A stretch of DNA of 64,000 nucleotides from Brachycybe producta (GCA_036925085.1 JAUPFP010000080.1:248001-312000), one strand, 5' to 3'. Shown: positions 11,325 to 23,511, counted from the stretch's first letter. Program-made: numbers and translations. The notes: generated from the sequence alone by a model not told the origin.

Positions 11325-13271
11325 ATGACTTCTTTTAATTTTTGCTTCATTTTTAAATTGTTATTTGTTCTTGTTATGAAGACAACTTGGATTCAAGGTA
11401 GTAAATTAATAATATATATTTCGGATTATTTTCTTGTAACTTATTTTATTGAAATTCATAAAAAAAATGTGTCGATATTATAAGGTTTAGAATTATACGA
11501 CAGCAGCACACAAATATGCTGTCTCGGAAAAGTTCACCAAGCACCAGATGCCACCGAAGAGGACAGCGACTGTTGTGGTGATACTCTGTATGATGCTAAA
11601 CAATACATATGTTGCTACAATGAAGTCTTACCTAGACCGTTAACAGGATCGGCATATTGTTGTGGGAATCAAGTCTACACGGATGATACTCCCGGTATTT
11701 GCTGCGATGATGTCCTTGTAGATATGCAGGCAGACCTGAGATTTAACAGCAGCAGTCTTCAAGAAACAACTAATGAGAGAATTGCAACTTCCTGTTGCGG
11801 TCAAGATATCTATAATACTCAAACAGAAATGTGTTGTAAGAGTGGAGTCGTTCCGAGGCCGTATCCCAGTGCAGAGTGTTGCGAAGATGTCGTTTACGAT
11901 GGTCTCGTAGAAATCTGCTGCCTGGGAAAAATACACAAAACAAATGGCAAGAATTTTTTCTGTTGTGATACCGAAGCTTACGATGCTATCACGAGTCTGT
12001 GCTGCAATGGAGAAATCCATTCAAAACCAGATAACAGATTGATAACCGATGAGGAAGGAAGTAAGAGTAGTGGTGTTGTCACATGTTGTGGTACCGAAAT
12101 GATGGATGTCGAAAATGATATCTGTTGTGAAGATCAAGTAATAACCATTAGTAATAACAATGCGTCCGAATGTTGCGGCACATCTTCGTACGATCCAGCC
12201 ACGCAGCTATGCTGTAATGGAGTTCCGCAAACCTTTACCACTTACGACACAGATGCAAGTATATCCGAAACAGAGGTGCCTGGATACAAAACAGCATGCT
12301 GTAGTTCTCAGATTTACTATATTGACAAAGAGGTGATATTATAAATCATAAATAATAATCTTGTATTTTTCTAAAATGTTCAATAATAATCTTATTACAT
12401 TATTTAAAAATGACAGATGAAGCCAACGTTTCTGCCGTTTTCCGCCATTCTTAGGGCACTAACAATAAAAAATACAATCAATGGGATTCTATTTACATCA
12501 ATATATTTTTAACTTTTAGGTCTTTGGCACATAGACCAATTTTTAACCACTTTTCGAGTCGCAGGTGGTTGAGCTGTGGTTGTCATGTATTTTCTTTGGA
12601 AAGACTCAAAGTGGTCGGTTTTTAACGATAACCCGACTTCATTTTGCAGTCAAAAAGTAGTCTTTGTGCCACGGACCTAAATTTTCTCAAAACTGGGGAG
12701 GAGTTCATCTATGGAGCCACCTTAAAAATACACTGTCAGACAAAATTTGTCGTTTTTGACAATTTGTAATACAAAAGTTATGGTTTTAATCTTTTAATAA
12801 GATTATTATTAAAATTATTATTATTTAATTAATCACGAAAATTACAAATTCTTTATATTTTAATATTTTATTACCGATTTTTATTACCGGTACCTCAACT
12901 TATGAAAGGTGTGCTGCAATGGAGTCGTTCACCAACTGGATTTAATACCGAAAAACAAACCCATCATCTGTTGTGGTAGTGACCTTTTGATAAACACAGA
13001 CTGGGACATGTGTTGCGGCGAGAGAACTGTCACGAAACGGACTCAAAACACACAATGCTGCGGTTCGAATACTTACGAAACGGACCGTCAAATCTGTTGT
13101 AATGGAGGATTGGTTCGAACCAAAGGTTCGGCAACTGAACTTTGCTGTGGAGACATTGTCTTTGATTACAGCAAACAGATTTGTTGCTTTGAAGACGGTT
13201 TTCGAGTGTTAGCAATGGATGAGAAAACCTCATCATGCTGTGCAAAACCTAGCACAATGTCTAAAACTTAA
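11325..13271 (+). CDS. Galaxin-like secreted di-cysteine repeat protein 1
   Basis: Three exons: 11325-11397 (phase 1), 11485-12332, 12909-13271; 427 aa. The first exon is a hydrophobic signal peptide (MTSFNFCFIFKLLFVLVMKT). The rest is 24 di-cysteine motifs spaced about 10-14 residues apart, alternating the forms ICC(N/L/K)G and (E/D)CCG..Y, the hallmark of galaxins. Galaxin was described in coral skeletal matrix; related proteins occur in squid and other invertebrates, so the family name does not by itself prove biomineralisation. Disulphide-rich and extracellular by inference. It is the longest of the cluster that needs no alternative exons and lies first in it. The intron at 12333-12908 carries a family-E repeat. 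Confidence 0.9.
12520..12685. mobile_element. Palindromic repeat family E copy (GGCACA-type MITE)
   Basis: Inverted ends of the type TTGGCACA(T/C)AGACCA and AAGTAGTCTTTGTGCCA flank a body with ACTTCATTTTGCAGTC. Sister copies are at about 18.0, 24.3, 25.8, 29.9, 35.7 and 63.4 kb. It lies within the second intron of galaxin-like gene 1. Confidence 0.7.
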
Positions 13272-13321
13272 AAATACATTCAAATTGGAATTTTAGTGAA
13301 CACACAGTTAACTATTAAGTA

Positions 13322-13630
13322 GGGGTAGAATTTTTTTCTATTATATCAAGCAAGTATTTCTCAATTTGTTTTCCAAGTGGCAATTGTGAAGTAATAATCA
13401 TTAGAGCAAGTGCAATTGTTTTTTTTTAATTAAAAGGCTGTTTAGAGGCTAGAAGGCTGTTACTATAAGTTGTCAACTAGAGTTCTAGCCTTTAACCAGT
13501 GTTTTTTTTTTATTAAAAAACAAAACAATAACTGATTGCTCTAAACTGGATTGTTACTTCACAACTGGAAATTGGGCCACAGATTGAGAAACATTTGCTT
13601 GATATTGCATAAAAATCCGAGCCCTAATAA
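13322..13630. mobile_element. Palindromic repeat family C copy
   Basis: Inverted arms (CAAGCAAGTATTTCTCAATT on the left, GAGAAACATTTGCTTGATAT on the right) enclose second-level inverted segments GCTAGAAGG/TCTAGCCTTTAACC. The right end is TTGCATAAAAATCCGAGCCC. A near-full copy is at 23.79-24.10 kb, a right-end fragment at 17.22 kb and an internal fragment at 8.83 kb. The rest of 13,631-14,112 is AT-rich with no gene seen. Confidence 0.7.
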
Positions 13631-14112
13631 TTAATATTAATTTTAATTTTGTAATTTTTAAAAAAAAGTTCAATATCCTACCATATTCAAAGTGAAATTT
13701 AGCTGCAGTAAATATTAACATGATGCAAAATCTGCAATTAAAATTTTAAAAATGTGATTCAAATAACAATAACATATTTGTTTTGTCATTCATGGAATAA
13801 AAATCCAATATAAATAATTATTAACTAACTATAGAGTTGCTATAGTTTCATAAATGCATAATCAATATATCAATAATCAATTTCTGCAAAGAATTAAACG
13901 TATTATTTACTTTTTTGAAGACAAAAGTAAACATAGTTTGTTTGTTTTTTGTTTGCAAAATTGAAGCCCATTGTGTGCAATACATATGAAGGAAACTCCT
14001 CTAGAAAAATCGAAGTTGAAACGTTACGAAGCAACTGAAGACACAACAGTAGTTAAATTCTAGTTAGTTGATGTTAAATAGTTTACCCAGACAGACGTTA
14101 TACTTTGTTAGA

Positions 14113-16739
14113 ATGGCGGACAAACAGTTACTCATTTTAGTAATGGCCACATTCTTTGCAGTTATTCAAGGTGAAGGTAAAGTATCAAGGTTATGATGAA
14201 ATATTTCAAAATTCAAGATTAATCAACAAAGTAAAAAAAATTTAAGAATTAAAATACAGAAAAAAAAATTCAAATTTGGTTAGAAAATAGAATAGTTAGC
14301 TAAATTTGCTAAACTATTTTTATGATGTCATCTTTAAAGTTAATTTTTTATGAACAGCTGATTTTCGAAATCTGGGGCCTCGTTACAGAAAAATAATAAG
14401 ACTCTCATGTGTCAGTAAATTGTCATATATAGCTCATATTCTTGTACGTCACCAGTCAATGACAAACAAATGACAATATTTGTTATAATATTTTGTAATA
14501 TGCTTTTGTGACTGTTACAAGGTTATACATGTGTGACAGCCTTGTTATCATTCTAGAATGGCCTTCCAAGATTACTATTTTTGTAAGAGTGACCAGGGGC
14601 CTCATTACAGAAATGAAACAAGACTGTCGTATCACAGTAAATTATCATATCTAGCTCATAACAGCTTGTAAGAGTCACACAAGCAAATTACAAAATATTA
14701 CTATGACAAATATTGTCAAAATGATTGCGCACAAGAAGTGGCATCATAAGGTATGACTATCACAATTTCGTGACTTTTTTTTCTGTAGTTTCTGGAGAAA
14801 CAGTAAGGAAAAATTGAAAGTGTGTTAGAAACTAGAATGGGAACTGGTGGATCACTTAATAATATTTTCATTTTGATATCTTTCAAAGAATTTATAAGTT
14901 ATTCTAAAGGATTGAACTGAAAATAAATTTCGTGTTATCCATTTTTGTATCAAAATGGTTTCTACTGTAGTTATGAAAATATTTTAGCTAATTTAGCTCT
15001 TCTAGTTTGTAACAAAATTTGGATTTTTCCTTACTGTAGTTTTTTTTTAAAAGTTTACATCAATATGTACGAGCGCGTACATTTTTGTAAATTGTAAACG
15101 TGTTAGTAAATAACATAAAAAATTTTTATAAAAACCTTTGTAGATCCAAAAGCTTACAACACAGAAATTGAGATCTGTTGCAATGGTGTCGTCTTTAATG
15201 AAGATCCAGCCCAGAGTTGTTGCGGCTCACATCGTTACAATAATGCCGAACAACAATGTTGCGGTGAATTCACTCACGGTATCAGTAATAACAACATCGA
15301 TTGTTGCTACAACGACGAAAACGACAGTCAGGTACCTTATGTCAAGATTTCTGATATTTGCTGCAATGGTAAAGTATGGAAGAGAAGACGCGGGCGACGT
15401 GGAAGAGACGCAGCAATAAACATCGACTGTTGCGGATCTGTTACTTACAACACGGAAACTCAGATTTGTTGCAACGAAAACGACATTCGCTATAAGAATG
15501 GTACAAATATGAATACGACATCACAAAATTACTCTTTTTTTTTTTTACAAATAACTTATTATTTCTCAATTCGAAAATTGCTAACGAAACTTTCAAACTT
15601 AAAGACTTTTTAGAACTTTTAATCATTGTTTCAAAACATTTTAGTATTTTGTTTTAAAACATTTTAGAATTTTGTTTTAAAACTGTCAAACATCTTTCAA
15701 AATTCAAAACCTGATTATTCCGCATTTCTTGAAACAAATTTAAACTAGAACGGAAGCTCAATCAATTAATACAGTAGTATATTAAGGTTGTTATCTTTCA
15801 AAATAACCATTTTATAGACACAAATAAAAAAAAATATTTTCCGCCAATGGTTAATCCATTTTCAAACTTTCATAAAAAGCTCATTTTAAAAAAATATCAA
15901 CATGAAATTACCATTAAGTGATTGAGCTACCCTTCTAGTTTCTAAAATACTTTCTACTTTCTATTCATTTTGCTCCTGAAGTACAGAATAATCAGAGTTC
16001 GAAGGGTGGTTTACACTTTTTTTAAATCACCTTAATTTGCATTTAAAAAAATCATTTTTGAGTTAAAAACGACAAACTTAATTCATAAATGATAATTTAC
16101 AACAATTAAAATGTGATCTGAATTTAATTCACAGGTAACGAACCCGACCTCGGTTGCTGTGTAAGTGAAACCTACAACACACTAACACACATGTGTTGCA
16201 AAGATACAAAATTGATCAATGGTACAAAAATGATTGAATTTGCTCTGATACCTCTGAACAACATCAGTAGCAACAGCAGCAGCAACACGATGCAATGTTG
16301 CAGAACAATCCCTTTCGATCCAGAAGAATCCATCTGTTGTACCGGTGGAGTCGTAGACCGACCTCTAGATCGTAACCTCGATTTTGTCTGTTGTGGTAAG
16401 GAAATAATTACGGATCTAGAGAACGAGCTGTGCTGTGGAGACAAAATTCACAAGAAAGCCGGAAACCATACGGAATGTTGTGGATTGAAGACTGTCTACA
16501 ACAAAGAGAAACACATTTGCTGTGGACAGAATATTTTTTCGAAGACGAATGTTACCATGAAATGTTGTCAAAGTATCGAAAGATTGTACGATCCAAAAAA
16601 GGAAATGTGTTGCCGTACTGGATTGGTAACTCTCAGCCAAGAAGATGTTCAAGCCAGCAAAACTTCTTGTTGCGAAGTTGAACATCCAGAATATAAATCT
16701 AACCATGGATTCGAAGAAATATTTCGTTCTCTACAATGA
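14113..16739 (+). CDS. Galaxin-like secreted di-cysteine repeat protein 2
   Basis: Three exons: 14113-14176, 15144-15500, 16135-16739, joined in phase 1; 341 aa. The signal peptide is MADKQLLILVMATFFAVIQG. There are 18 di-cysteine motifs. An unusual basic insertion (KVWKRRRGRRGRDAA, exon 2) between two repeats carries several furin-type R-x-x-R sites, suggesting proteolytic processing. Several N-x-S/T sites occur, e.g. in NNISSNSSSN. Both introns hold palindromic repeats. AATAAATAAA near 16890 is the likely poly(A) signal. The start was chosen because it directly opens the signal peptide. Confidence 0.9.
14372..14775. mobile_element. Repeat family D copy
   Basis: GGGGCCTCGTTACAGAAA is followed about 220 bp later by a second GGGGCCTCATTACAGAAA. 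Between and after them lie inverted TTTGTCATAATATTTTGTAAT segments and CACCAGTCAATGACAAACAA. A second copy is at 19.93-20.33 kb and a partial one at 21.29-21.41 kb. It sits in the first intron of galaxin-like gene 2. Confidence 0.65.
14775..15050. mobile_element. Palindromic repeat family A copy
   Basis: The left arm has GTGTGTTAGAAACTAGAATG and TTTTGATATCTTTCAAAG; the right arm is CTCTTCTAGTTTGTAACAAA, ending in TCCTTACTGTAG. Intron of galaxin-like gene 2. For the family see the entry at 61135. Confidence 0.65.
15712..16040. mobile_element. Palindromic repeat family A copy
   Basis: Both arms are present: the left with TTATCTTTCAAAATAACC, the right with AAGTGATTGAGCTACCCTTC then CTCCTGAAGTACAGAATAAT. 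The right terminus GGTGGTTTACACTTT is well preserved. Second intron of galaxin-like gene 2. Confidence 0.75.
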
Positions 16740-16974
16740 AAACACAATTAGTAGATAGGAGTAGTAGGGGGGGAAAAAAAAACTACAAATTCCCTAATTT
16801 TTTCTGTTCAAAACTACTGATATTGCTTTATTAATTAATGTCTGTTTTAATTAAGTATTAATTTGAAAATGTATTCGATGTGTTAATGTGAATAAATAAA
16901 ACTTATGTTTGTAAATTGCAAGTAGATGTTTTTTCAATGTGTTCGTCAAATTTTACATGGATAAATAAAAATGG

Positions 16975-17205
16975 ATTTATGGCAAATGGTTTTAGGGCAA
17001 ATGTCCTTTTAAGGCAAGTGTCCTTTTAGGAAAAATTCGAAAATGTTCCTTTATGGCAAATGATTTTAGGGCAAATGTCCCTTTAGAACAAATAATTTTA
17101 GGGCAAACATTCCTTTAGGGCAAATGGTTCTAGGACAAATATTTTTAGGCAAGTGTCTTTTAGGGCAACTGTCTGTAGGGCAAGTCTCTATAGGGCAAAC
17201 GTCAC
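16975..17205. repeat. Minisatellite of GGGCAAATGTCCTTTTA units
   Basis: About a dozen imperfect units of roughly 16-18 bases built on GGGCAAATGTCC(T/C)TTTA, in tandem just downstream of galaxin-like gene 2. Variation between units (GGGCAAACATTCC, GGACAAATATTTTTA) shows it is old. Confidence 0.85.
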
Positions 17206-17214
17206 ACACCCCTT

Positions 17215-17290
17215 CACAATTAACTCTTGGGCCACAGACTGAGAAACATATGCTTGATATTGCATAAAATTCCGAGCCTTAATAATGATA
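17215..17290. mobile_element. Right-end fragment of repeat family C
   Basis: GGGCCACAGACTGAGAAACA through TTGCATAAAATTCCGAGCC matches the right ends at 13.6 and 24.1 kb. The remaining DNA to 17,519 is the upstream region of galaxin-like gene 3. Confidence 0.6.
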
Positions 17291-17519
17291 CATTGTAATC
17301 TTTATGACATCATCATTTAAATTGAGATTTTTATTACTAAATCATCACGCAATAATTGATTGTCACGAAGTTTGGATACAATTTGACAAATTTCAATGAA
17401 TGTTTCCCACTCAATAATGGTGAACAAAGCACGCTACCATCCAGTAGATAGACTACACCTCATACATACAGAACACATTTCAAAGAACAATTTTTTTCGC
17501 TTGAAGAGAACACACAAAC

Positions 17520-19544
17520 ATGAAATTTTTTTTTGGAGTTTTCATTGCAAGTTTTATAGGAATATTGATATCAGGTAAACGTAGTGTTGGACAGGGTAGA
17601 TTAATTTAAATCGCGATTTAAATCAAATGATTTTTTTAATAAAATACAAAAAATCAGATTTTAATTTTTAAAAAATGTAATAAAACTTAAGATACTCTTA
17701 TTATTTGTTAGCATGATGAGATTTTCATTACTTACTTGAAAATTCAAAACTAAAGCTAAATTTAAAAAATGATTACATTTTTTTTTTTAGAAAATTTAAA
17801 ATTAATAATTTGTAATTATAAAGTTAATAAACAATTAAATGGCACGTTTCCTAAAATATTGTTTGTGTTGTGCATTTAAAAATGTAATATATAATTAATT
17901 TTTTTAAATTTTAAGTCTAATGTATTGTGTGTTTTTTTCTATATCGTGATTTAAATTTAAGTTAAAAAATCCGATTTTTTAAAATAAAAATTATGATTTT
18001 TTCCACCCTGGTGTTGGAACACACAGACCACTTTTGAGTCTTTTGGTGGTCGATTTCGACTACAAAATTAAGTCGGGTTATCAAAAAAAAAAAAAACTTC
18101 CATAAAATTTCCATATAAATATTTCCATAAAAAATATTACACACGCGTTGCAACCAATTTGCACACGCGTTGCAACCGCGTTGCAACAACCAGCAACTTC
18201 ATTTGGCAGTCGAAATCGACCATAAAAACTGGTCTGTGTGCCAAGGGCTTTATTTAACAATAAGACTCTTGCAGAAGATTTTATGCATGAAAATAAACTT
18301 ATACTGTATTATAGAGCTCTTAATTTTCAGGCAATGCATTATTTCAGCTGCAACAAAACACATTGCAATTATCAGGTTTATATCCGTGTGTTTTGACAAT
18401 GCGTTTCGCATGTTGCAAATGAACTTATGTCCCTTTGCCACAGACCTTCTTGGCTGATTTTAGAGTCATTTTTCAAATTCAAATACCCAGTAATTTTTTT
18501 TAAAAAAATGTTTACAAAAACTGATAATAATTTCACCAACGTTTTGTTTTAGGTGACAATCTGTATAATCCGCATTCACAGTTCTGTTGCAATGGCACTG
18601 TCCATAACAAGCCATTCATCTCAGGAGGCTATTACTGTTGTAACACCGAACTGGTTCAGCGTACTACAACAAGTTGTTGCAGTTCTAATGGAGATCAAGT
18701 ATCCCACCTTAACGTCTTACGTACAGAATTAGACTGTTGTTATACTGGCTACAACACACGTCAGCTATACAATCCTAAATTAGAAGCATGCTGTCATAGA
18801 GAAATTATTAAGAAACCAAACAGTTATCAGCATTATCGTTGCTGTGGAAAAGAATTGTATGACAATTATGCTCAAATTTGTTGCGACGGTGTAATTTACG
18901 AGTACCGATTCAATGTGGAATGTTGTGGAACAAAACTCATAAAGACAAATGGAAACACAAATACCGAATGTTGTGGTGATGTCATCATCGACACCACTCA
19001 AAAAATCTGTTGCAAGACAAAGAAAATTGTAAATAAATTTGATTTTCCCTCGGGAGATCCCCAAAAGCCATATTACGACGTTGTAATTTACGACAAAACC
19101 AGCTCGAAACAAGAATGTTGTGGCCTGAAATTATACGACAAAGGTAAAGAAATCTGTTGCCAAGTAAAGGAACAATCACCGTATACATTGCAACTTCCCA
19201 TGTTCACTTTCAACGGTGGTGGTGGTTCGGCAATATGTTGTGGTAACAGTGTCATCCTGGATCGTACCAAAGAGATTTGCTGTGGAGATGTTGTTCATGC
19301 TCGACCATCAGTTAACGTAGAATGTTGCAATAAAGAAGTACTCTATGATTATAGCACTCATATTTGCTGTGGAAGAAATATATACGAAAAGGAAAATTCC
19401 AACGATCGCAACGGTCGGCCACTAACATGCTGTAGAAGTGCCGGAAAATTATATGATTCTAACTCACATTTATGTTGTGGAGATCAGATATTTCCCAGAC
19501 CAATAAGTTCCAAAAAACCGGTAGCTTGTTGTGTTAAACATTGA
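17520..19544 (+). CDS. Galaxin-like secreted di-cysteine repeat protein 3
   Basis: Two exons: 17520-17574 and 18553-19544; 348 aa. The first exon encodes only a signal peptide (MKFFFGVFIASFIGILIS), phase 1. The second holds 19 di-cysteine motifs of the ECCG.(K/V)..Y....ICC type, ending RPISSKKPVACCVKH. There is one longer spacer (about 20 residues, VNKFDFPSGDPQKPYY) and a glycine run (GGGG) between repeats. The intron is packed with a hAT-like element, a family-E copy and a LINE tail. Confidence 0.9.
17592..18009. mobile_element. hAT-type non-autonomous element
   Basis: The left end is CAGGGTAGATTAATTTAAAT with the palindrome ATTTAAATCGCGATTTAAAT. The right end, inverted, reads CAGGGTGGAAAAAATCATAA. 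These are the usual hAT MITE termini, with no transposase inside. It lies in the intron of galaxin-like gene 3. Confidence 0.65.
18003..18250. mobile_element. Palindromic repeat family E copy
   Basis: CACACAGACCACTTTTGAGT on the left is inverted as AACTGGTCTGTGTGCCAAGG on the right, with GTGGTCGATTTCGACT/AGTCGAAATCGACC arms. The middle has a local GCGTTGCAACC repeat. It directly abuts the hAT-like element. Confidence 0.75.
18405..18465 (+). mobile_element. LINE 3' tail fragment
   Basis: ATGTCCCTTTGCCACAGACC and the bases after it align with the tail at about 58,350-58,400. A 5'-truncated copy in the intron of galaxin-like gene 3. Confidence 0.45.
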
Positions 19545-19587
19545 ATGTTTCCCCCAAAAAAATCAACTGAATTGTGACAATCATACT

Positions 19588-19925
19588 TTATGGTGGTTTT
19601 AAAGTGTAAACGACTCTTGTTCGAACTCTGATTATTCTGTCTTTCAGGTGCAAAATGAAGTGAAACTTGAGTGTGTTTTAGAAACTAGAATTGTAGTTCA
19701 ATCACTTAACGATATTCTCATGTTGCTATCTTTCAAAATAAACTTTCTAGGTGACTTTTAAAATAATCCAACCCTAAGAGGACATTATTTTTTTTACTTT
19801 TTGCCAAGAAAAAGTTTAATTTGAAAGATATCAACATGAAAATAGCCTTTAGTAATTGAGCTGTATCCTTTTAGTACCTAAAACACTTGAGTTTTACTTA
19901 ATTGTTTTCTAAAAGACAGACTGTT
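19588..19925. mobile_element. Palindromic repeat family A copy
   Basis: A complete left terminus (ATGGTGGTTTTAAAGTGTAA, CTGATTATTCTGTCTTTCAG) and GTGTTTTAGAAACTAGAATT, with the inverted right arm ending TTTTCTAAAAGACAGA. It lies immediately downstream of galaxin-like gene 3. Confidence 0.8.
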
Positions 19926-19929
19926 CCTA

Positions 19930-20330
19930 AACATATGTACTGTTATTTTATGACTAGCACTTACGCTGTACACCAGTCAATGACAGACAAATGACAATAT
20001 TTGTCATAATATTTTGTCATATGCTTTTGTGATTGTTACAATCTTATATCATGACAGCCTTATCTTTCTATAATGACCTTCCAAGTTTTCTATTTTTGTA
20101 ATAGTGACCAGGGGCCTCATTACAAAAATGGAATAAGACTGCTATATGACAGTAAATTAAAATAACCTTTTAAGAGTCACAAAAACAAATTACAAAATAT
20201 TAGTATGACAAATATTATTATATGACTACCATTGACTGGTGTACAACATAATATGATAGTCATAAAATAATAGCACACATGGAGGAACATCATAAGATAT
20301 GACTGTGACAACTTTACGACCATTTTTGCG
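19930..20330. mobile_element. Repeat family D copy
   Basis: It shares CACCAGTCAATGACAGACAA, TTTGTCATAATATTTTGTCA and GGGGCCTCATTACAAAAA with the copy at 14.37 kb, in the same order, including the inverted half (ATTACAAAATATTAGTATGA). Confidence 0.65.
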
Positions 20331-22023
20331 AATAAATGGTAAAATAAATGATAATTTTTACTAGTTCTGGTTGTATTATTACTTCTGTACCAATAAAGGG
20401 TATTTTATTATTTTAATTATTTGTGCTTCAAAATGTAAAAATGAACTTTTTTTCTCTGAAATAAAAATGAAAATAATAAATTATGATATTTGTGGAAATA
20501 TATTTTATGAAAATCTACAAATGCGTATATATTAATCGTACATGACGAGTTTCAAAGTGAATGTAAGCTTTTTTTCTCTCAGAATTAATAAATTATACTT
20601 TTATAATAATTATATTTCAGTGTCTCATAAAGTAAAATGTGCAACCAATAAATGTAAACGTTTCTTTTCTTCAGATATTTATGCTAGAAGCTAAAAACAG
20701 TGAATGAATTATGCTAAGAATATTTTTTATAATGATTATTTTTAAAAGTAAATATTTTATGGTTTGCCTAAAACATTTACAAATTGATAATAAAAAGGTT
20801 ATTACGAAATATAACATAATATACAAATGCTTTTAGCACGCGTTCATCTACTATTCTAGTTTCTAATAAAATATGGTTTCATAAACAGAAGAGCAACACT
20901 ACGGAGAAATTGAAAGCATGTTAAGAACCGGAATTGTAAGCTGTATTTTCATGTTTGATATCTTTTTGTAGACAAAAATTAAAAAATATGGTCTGCTCAG
21001 AATTGGAAAATGTTTAAAAGATTTCAACATGAAAATACTCAGCTATCCTTCTAGTTTCTAAAACATAAGTTTCACTTTCTTTTGCTCCTGAAAGACAGCA
21101 TAACCAGAGTTTTAGGAATTTTAACACTCCAAAACTAGCTTATTTTTTAAAAAAATTGTTTTTTTTTGTATGCAAATTTTTGTCTGAACTGAAATGCAAA
21201 AACAAATTGCTTCATTAAAGAAAAAGAAATCATAAAATTATAACAATCATTATTTTATCATTATTAAAATAATAAAGTTATTTTGTACAACAGACAATAT
21301 TTGTCACAATAATATTTCGTAATTTACTTGTGTACAATATTATGAGCTAGATAAGACAATTTACTGTCATATAAAGATCATATTATTATTTTGTAGTGAG
21401 GCCCCCATGTTTCTAAAAAATATTACTGTAATTTCAGAAACAAAAATATTTTAAAAAATGTTTCAAAGTCATACAGACAAAGTTCTGTAAATTAATTTTG
21501 AAATATAAAAGAATTTTTACCACCATTTCCAGTGAAATTCCAGCCACCAAACAACAGGAAGTCCAGAAAATGAATAGAAACCTAAAATATAAAGTAATCG
21601 TAGATTATGTTTTTCTATTCTAGCCTGAGCTAATATTGAATATAAACAACGTCCCAAACACTAGTTGAGTCATAATTAGATTTATAATATATGTAAATTA
21701 TAGAGATCCAAATAACGATAACTAAAATTATTTATGATTGTCAAGGTTGTCCATTGAAATGAAAAATAAAATTGATCACACAATAGATTTTTTAAAAAAA
21801 AAAACTGAATTCATAAAAATATAATGTGAAGAGACTGCATGTTCGATTTGAAATTACATAATTATAATTGTGTGAAATTTGTATGGATGGATTTCCCTTT
21901 CCGAATCGATCATATCGTTGCTGTCAATCAATTCTAAAAGGTATATATATATAGACGTAAATTCTTGGATAGTCAAACAATATCTCACAGAAAAACCTCA
22001 AGAAAAATATTCTAACAGCAAAC
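20331..22023. other. Intergenic between galaxin-like genes 3 and 4
   Basis: AT-rich with no supported gene. It holds a family-A copy (about 20845-21140: ATCTACTATTCTAGTTTCTA start, TAGTTTCTAAAACATAAG later) and a partial family-D copy (about 21290-21410). The last 150 bp are the upstream region of gene 4. Confidence 0.55.
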
Positions 22024-23511
22024 ATGACAAATCTCATTTACATTTTGGGACTCACTTTGTTGGCCACATTTATCGCTGCTCAATCTGGTAAGTGACACCT
22101 TGTAAAAAAAAATATACATCTAAGGCCCGTTCCACACGATGCGTCGTCCACTTGTCACATATTTTCATCTTAAACTATAGTTGCAATTTTAAAAAAAATG
22201 TGACAAGTGTATGCATTTGCAACTGGCCAAATTCGTATTGGCAATATTGACAGCAAAATCCACTAGAATGTGTCCTTGCAATTGCCAATGTGATAACAAT
22301 CTTGCAAATCTTGCAGTTGTTTGTTGTACATTAACTATTGGAAAATGCTGATCCATCTTAGTTTGTTTTGCAATAAACTATGCAAGATTCACGGCAATAT
22401 TACATTTATTTCTTGCATTAAATCTTGCTAAAAAAAATAGCCAGTGTGATTATCGCTTTAAACTTAAAACAATAACAAAATTAATACTTAGTCTGTTTCA
22501 ATTCTAGATGAAGACAGTCCCCATTCATGTGAGAAAATATGTTGCGGTGGGAAAGAATACAACAGAAACAGAACAACGTCCTGTTGCGGAAATGAAGTTT
22601 ACGACATAACCGTTTTCGGTTGCTGCGAAGAACAGATTGTAGATCTTCCGAACCAATACGACGTATCTTACGGTTGCTGTACTAATGAACAAGAAGGCAC
22701 CGTAGCCAGTTACAATACAAATAAAGAAGTATGCTGTGAAGGTCAACTAATTACGAAACCCGATTGCGAAAAGTACTACGAATGTTGCGGTGGACAGTTG
22801 ATGGATTATTCCGAGGAAATCTGTTGCAACGAAGAGATCTTTCCTAAAGACAACACTAAATATACGGTATGCATTGGAAACGAAGTCAAAGAGTTAGACG
22901 AAGGAACCGAGGTATGCGGAGACGAAATCATGAACTCCAAAGAGAATACTTGCTGCCAGACGTGGATATACGAAGAAGACACCAAAAAATCGATACCTTT
23001 CGGAAAGGTTCATCCTAAAACAGATGAAGAATATCAAACGTGCTGCGGAATTGAAACATATGATTACAATACTGAAATCTGTTGTTACCATCCAGATGGA
23101 GGACAATACAATTATGTCTTAGCTAAGCCTGAAGAATTACCTACTGATTCGTATCAAGAATGTTGTGGAAATGATATCATTACCAATTACACGACCCAAG
23201 GATGCTGTTACGACACTGTCTACAACAAAGAAGAAAGTGAGTGTTGTGGCAAGAAACTCTACGCTATTTCGGAAGTTGAGGATGATAAATTTTGTTGCTG
23301 GCATACTGGTGATTATTACGACTTTCAAACGCAGAAATGCACAAGGAAAGGTCTTACTGATATCTCGACTACCAGCAGCAAAGGTGAAGAATCCGAGGAG
23401 GAAGTAGAGGGATTGGATACCGAGGAAGGAAGTTGTATTTCTTCACCGTACGAACAGTACAGCTGCCAGAGTCAATGCTTTCCATCTAAGCGAGTTGTAC
23501 AATATAAATGA
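22024..23511 (+). CDS. Galaxin-like secreted di-cysteine repeat protein 4, acidic tail
   Basis: Two exons: 22024-22087 (signal peptide MTNLIYILGLTLLATFIAAQ, phase 1) and 22508-23511; 355 aa. Fourteen di-cysteine motifs, fewer than its neighbours. In the middle two motifs have lost one cysteine (TVCIGNE and TEVCGDE), leaving single-cysteine repeats. The C-terminus departs from the family: an acidic serine-rich stretch (SSKGEESEEEVEGLDTEEG) followed by a non-paired CxxxCxxxC segment (YSCQSQCFPSKRVVQYK). Glu/Asp-rich overall, a property often seen in mineral-binding matrix proteins; that link is inference only. Confidence 0.9.
22126..22460. repeat. Putative inverted repeat in galaxin-like gene 4 intron
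   Basis: GGCCCGTTCCACACGATGCG at the left and GCCAGTGTGATTATCGC at the right resemble ends of a short MITE. The interior is rich in CTTGCAA/TTGCAAG words. Low certainty about its limits. Confidence 0.35.
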
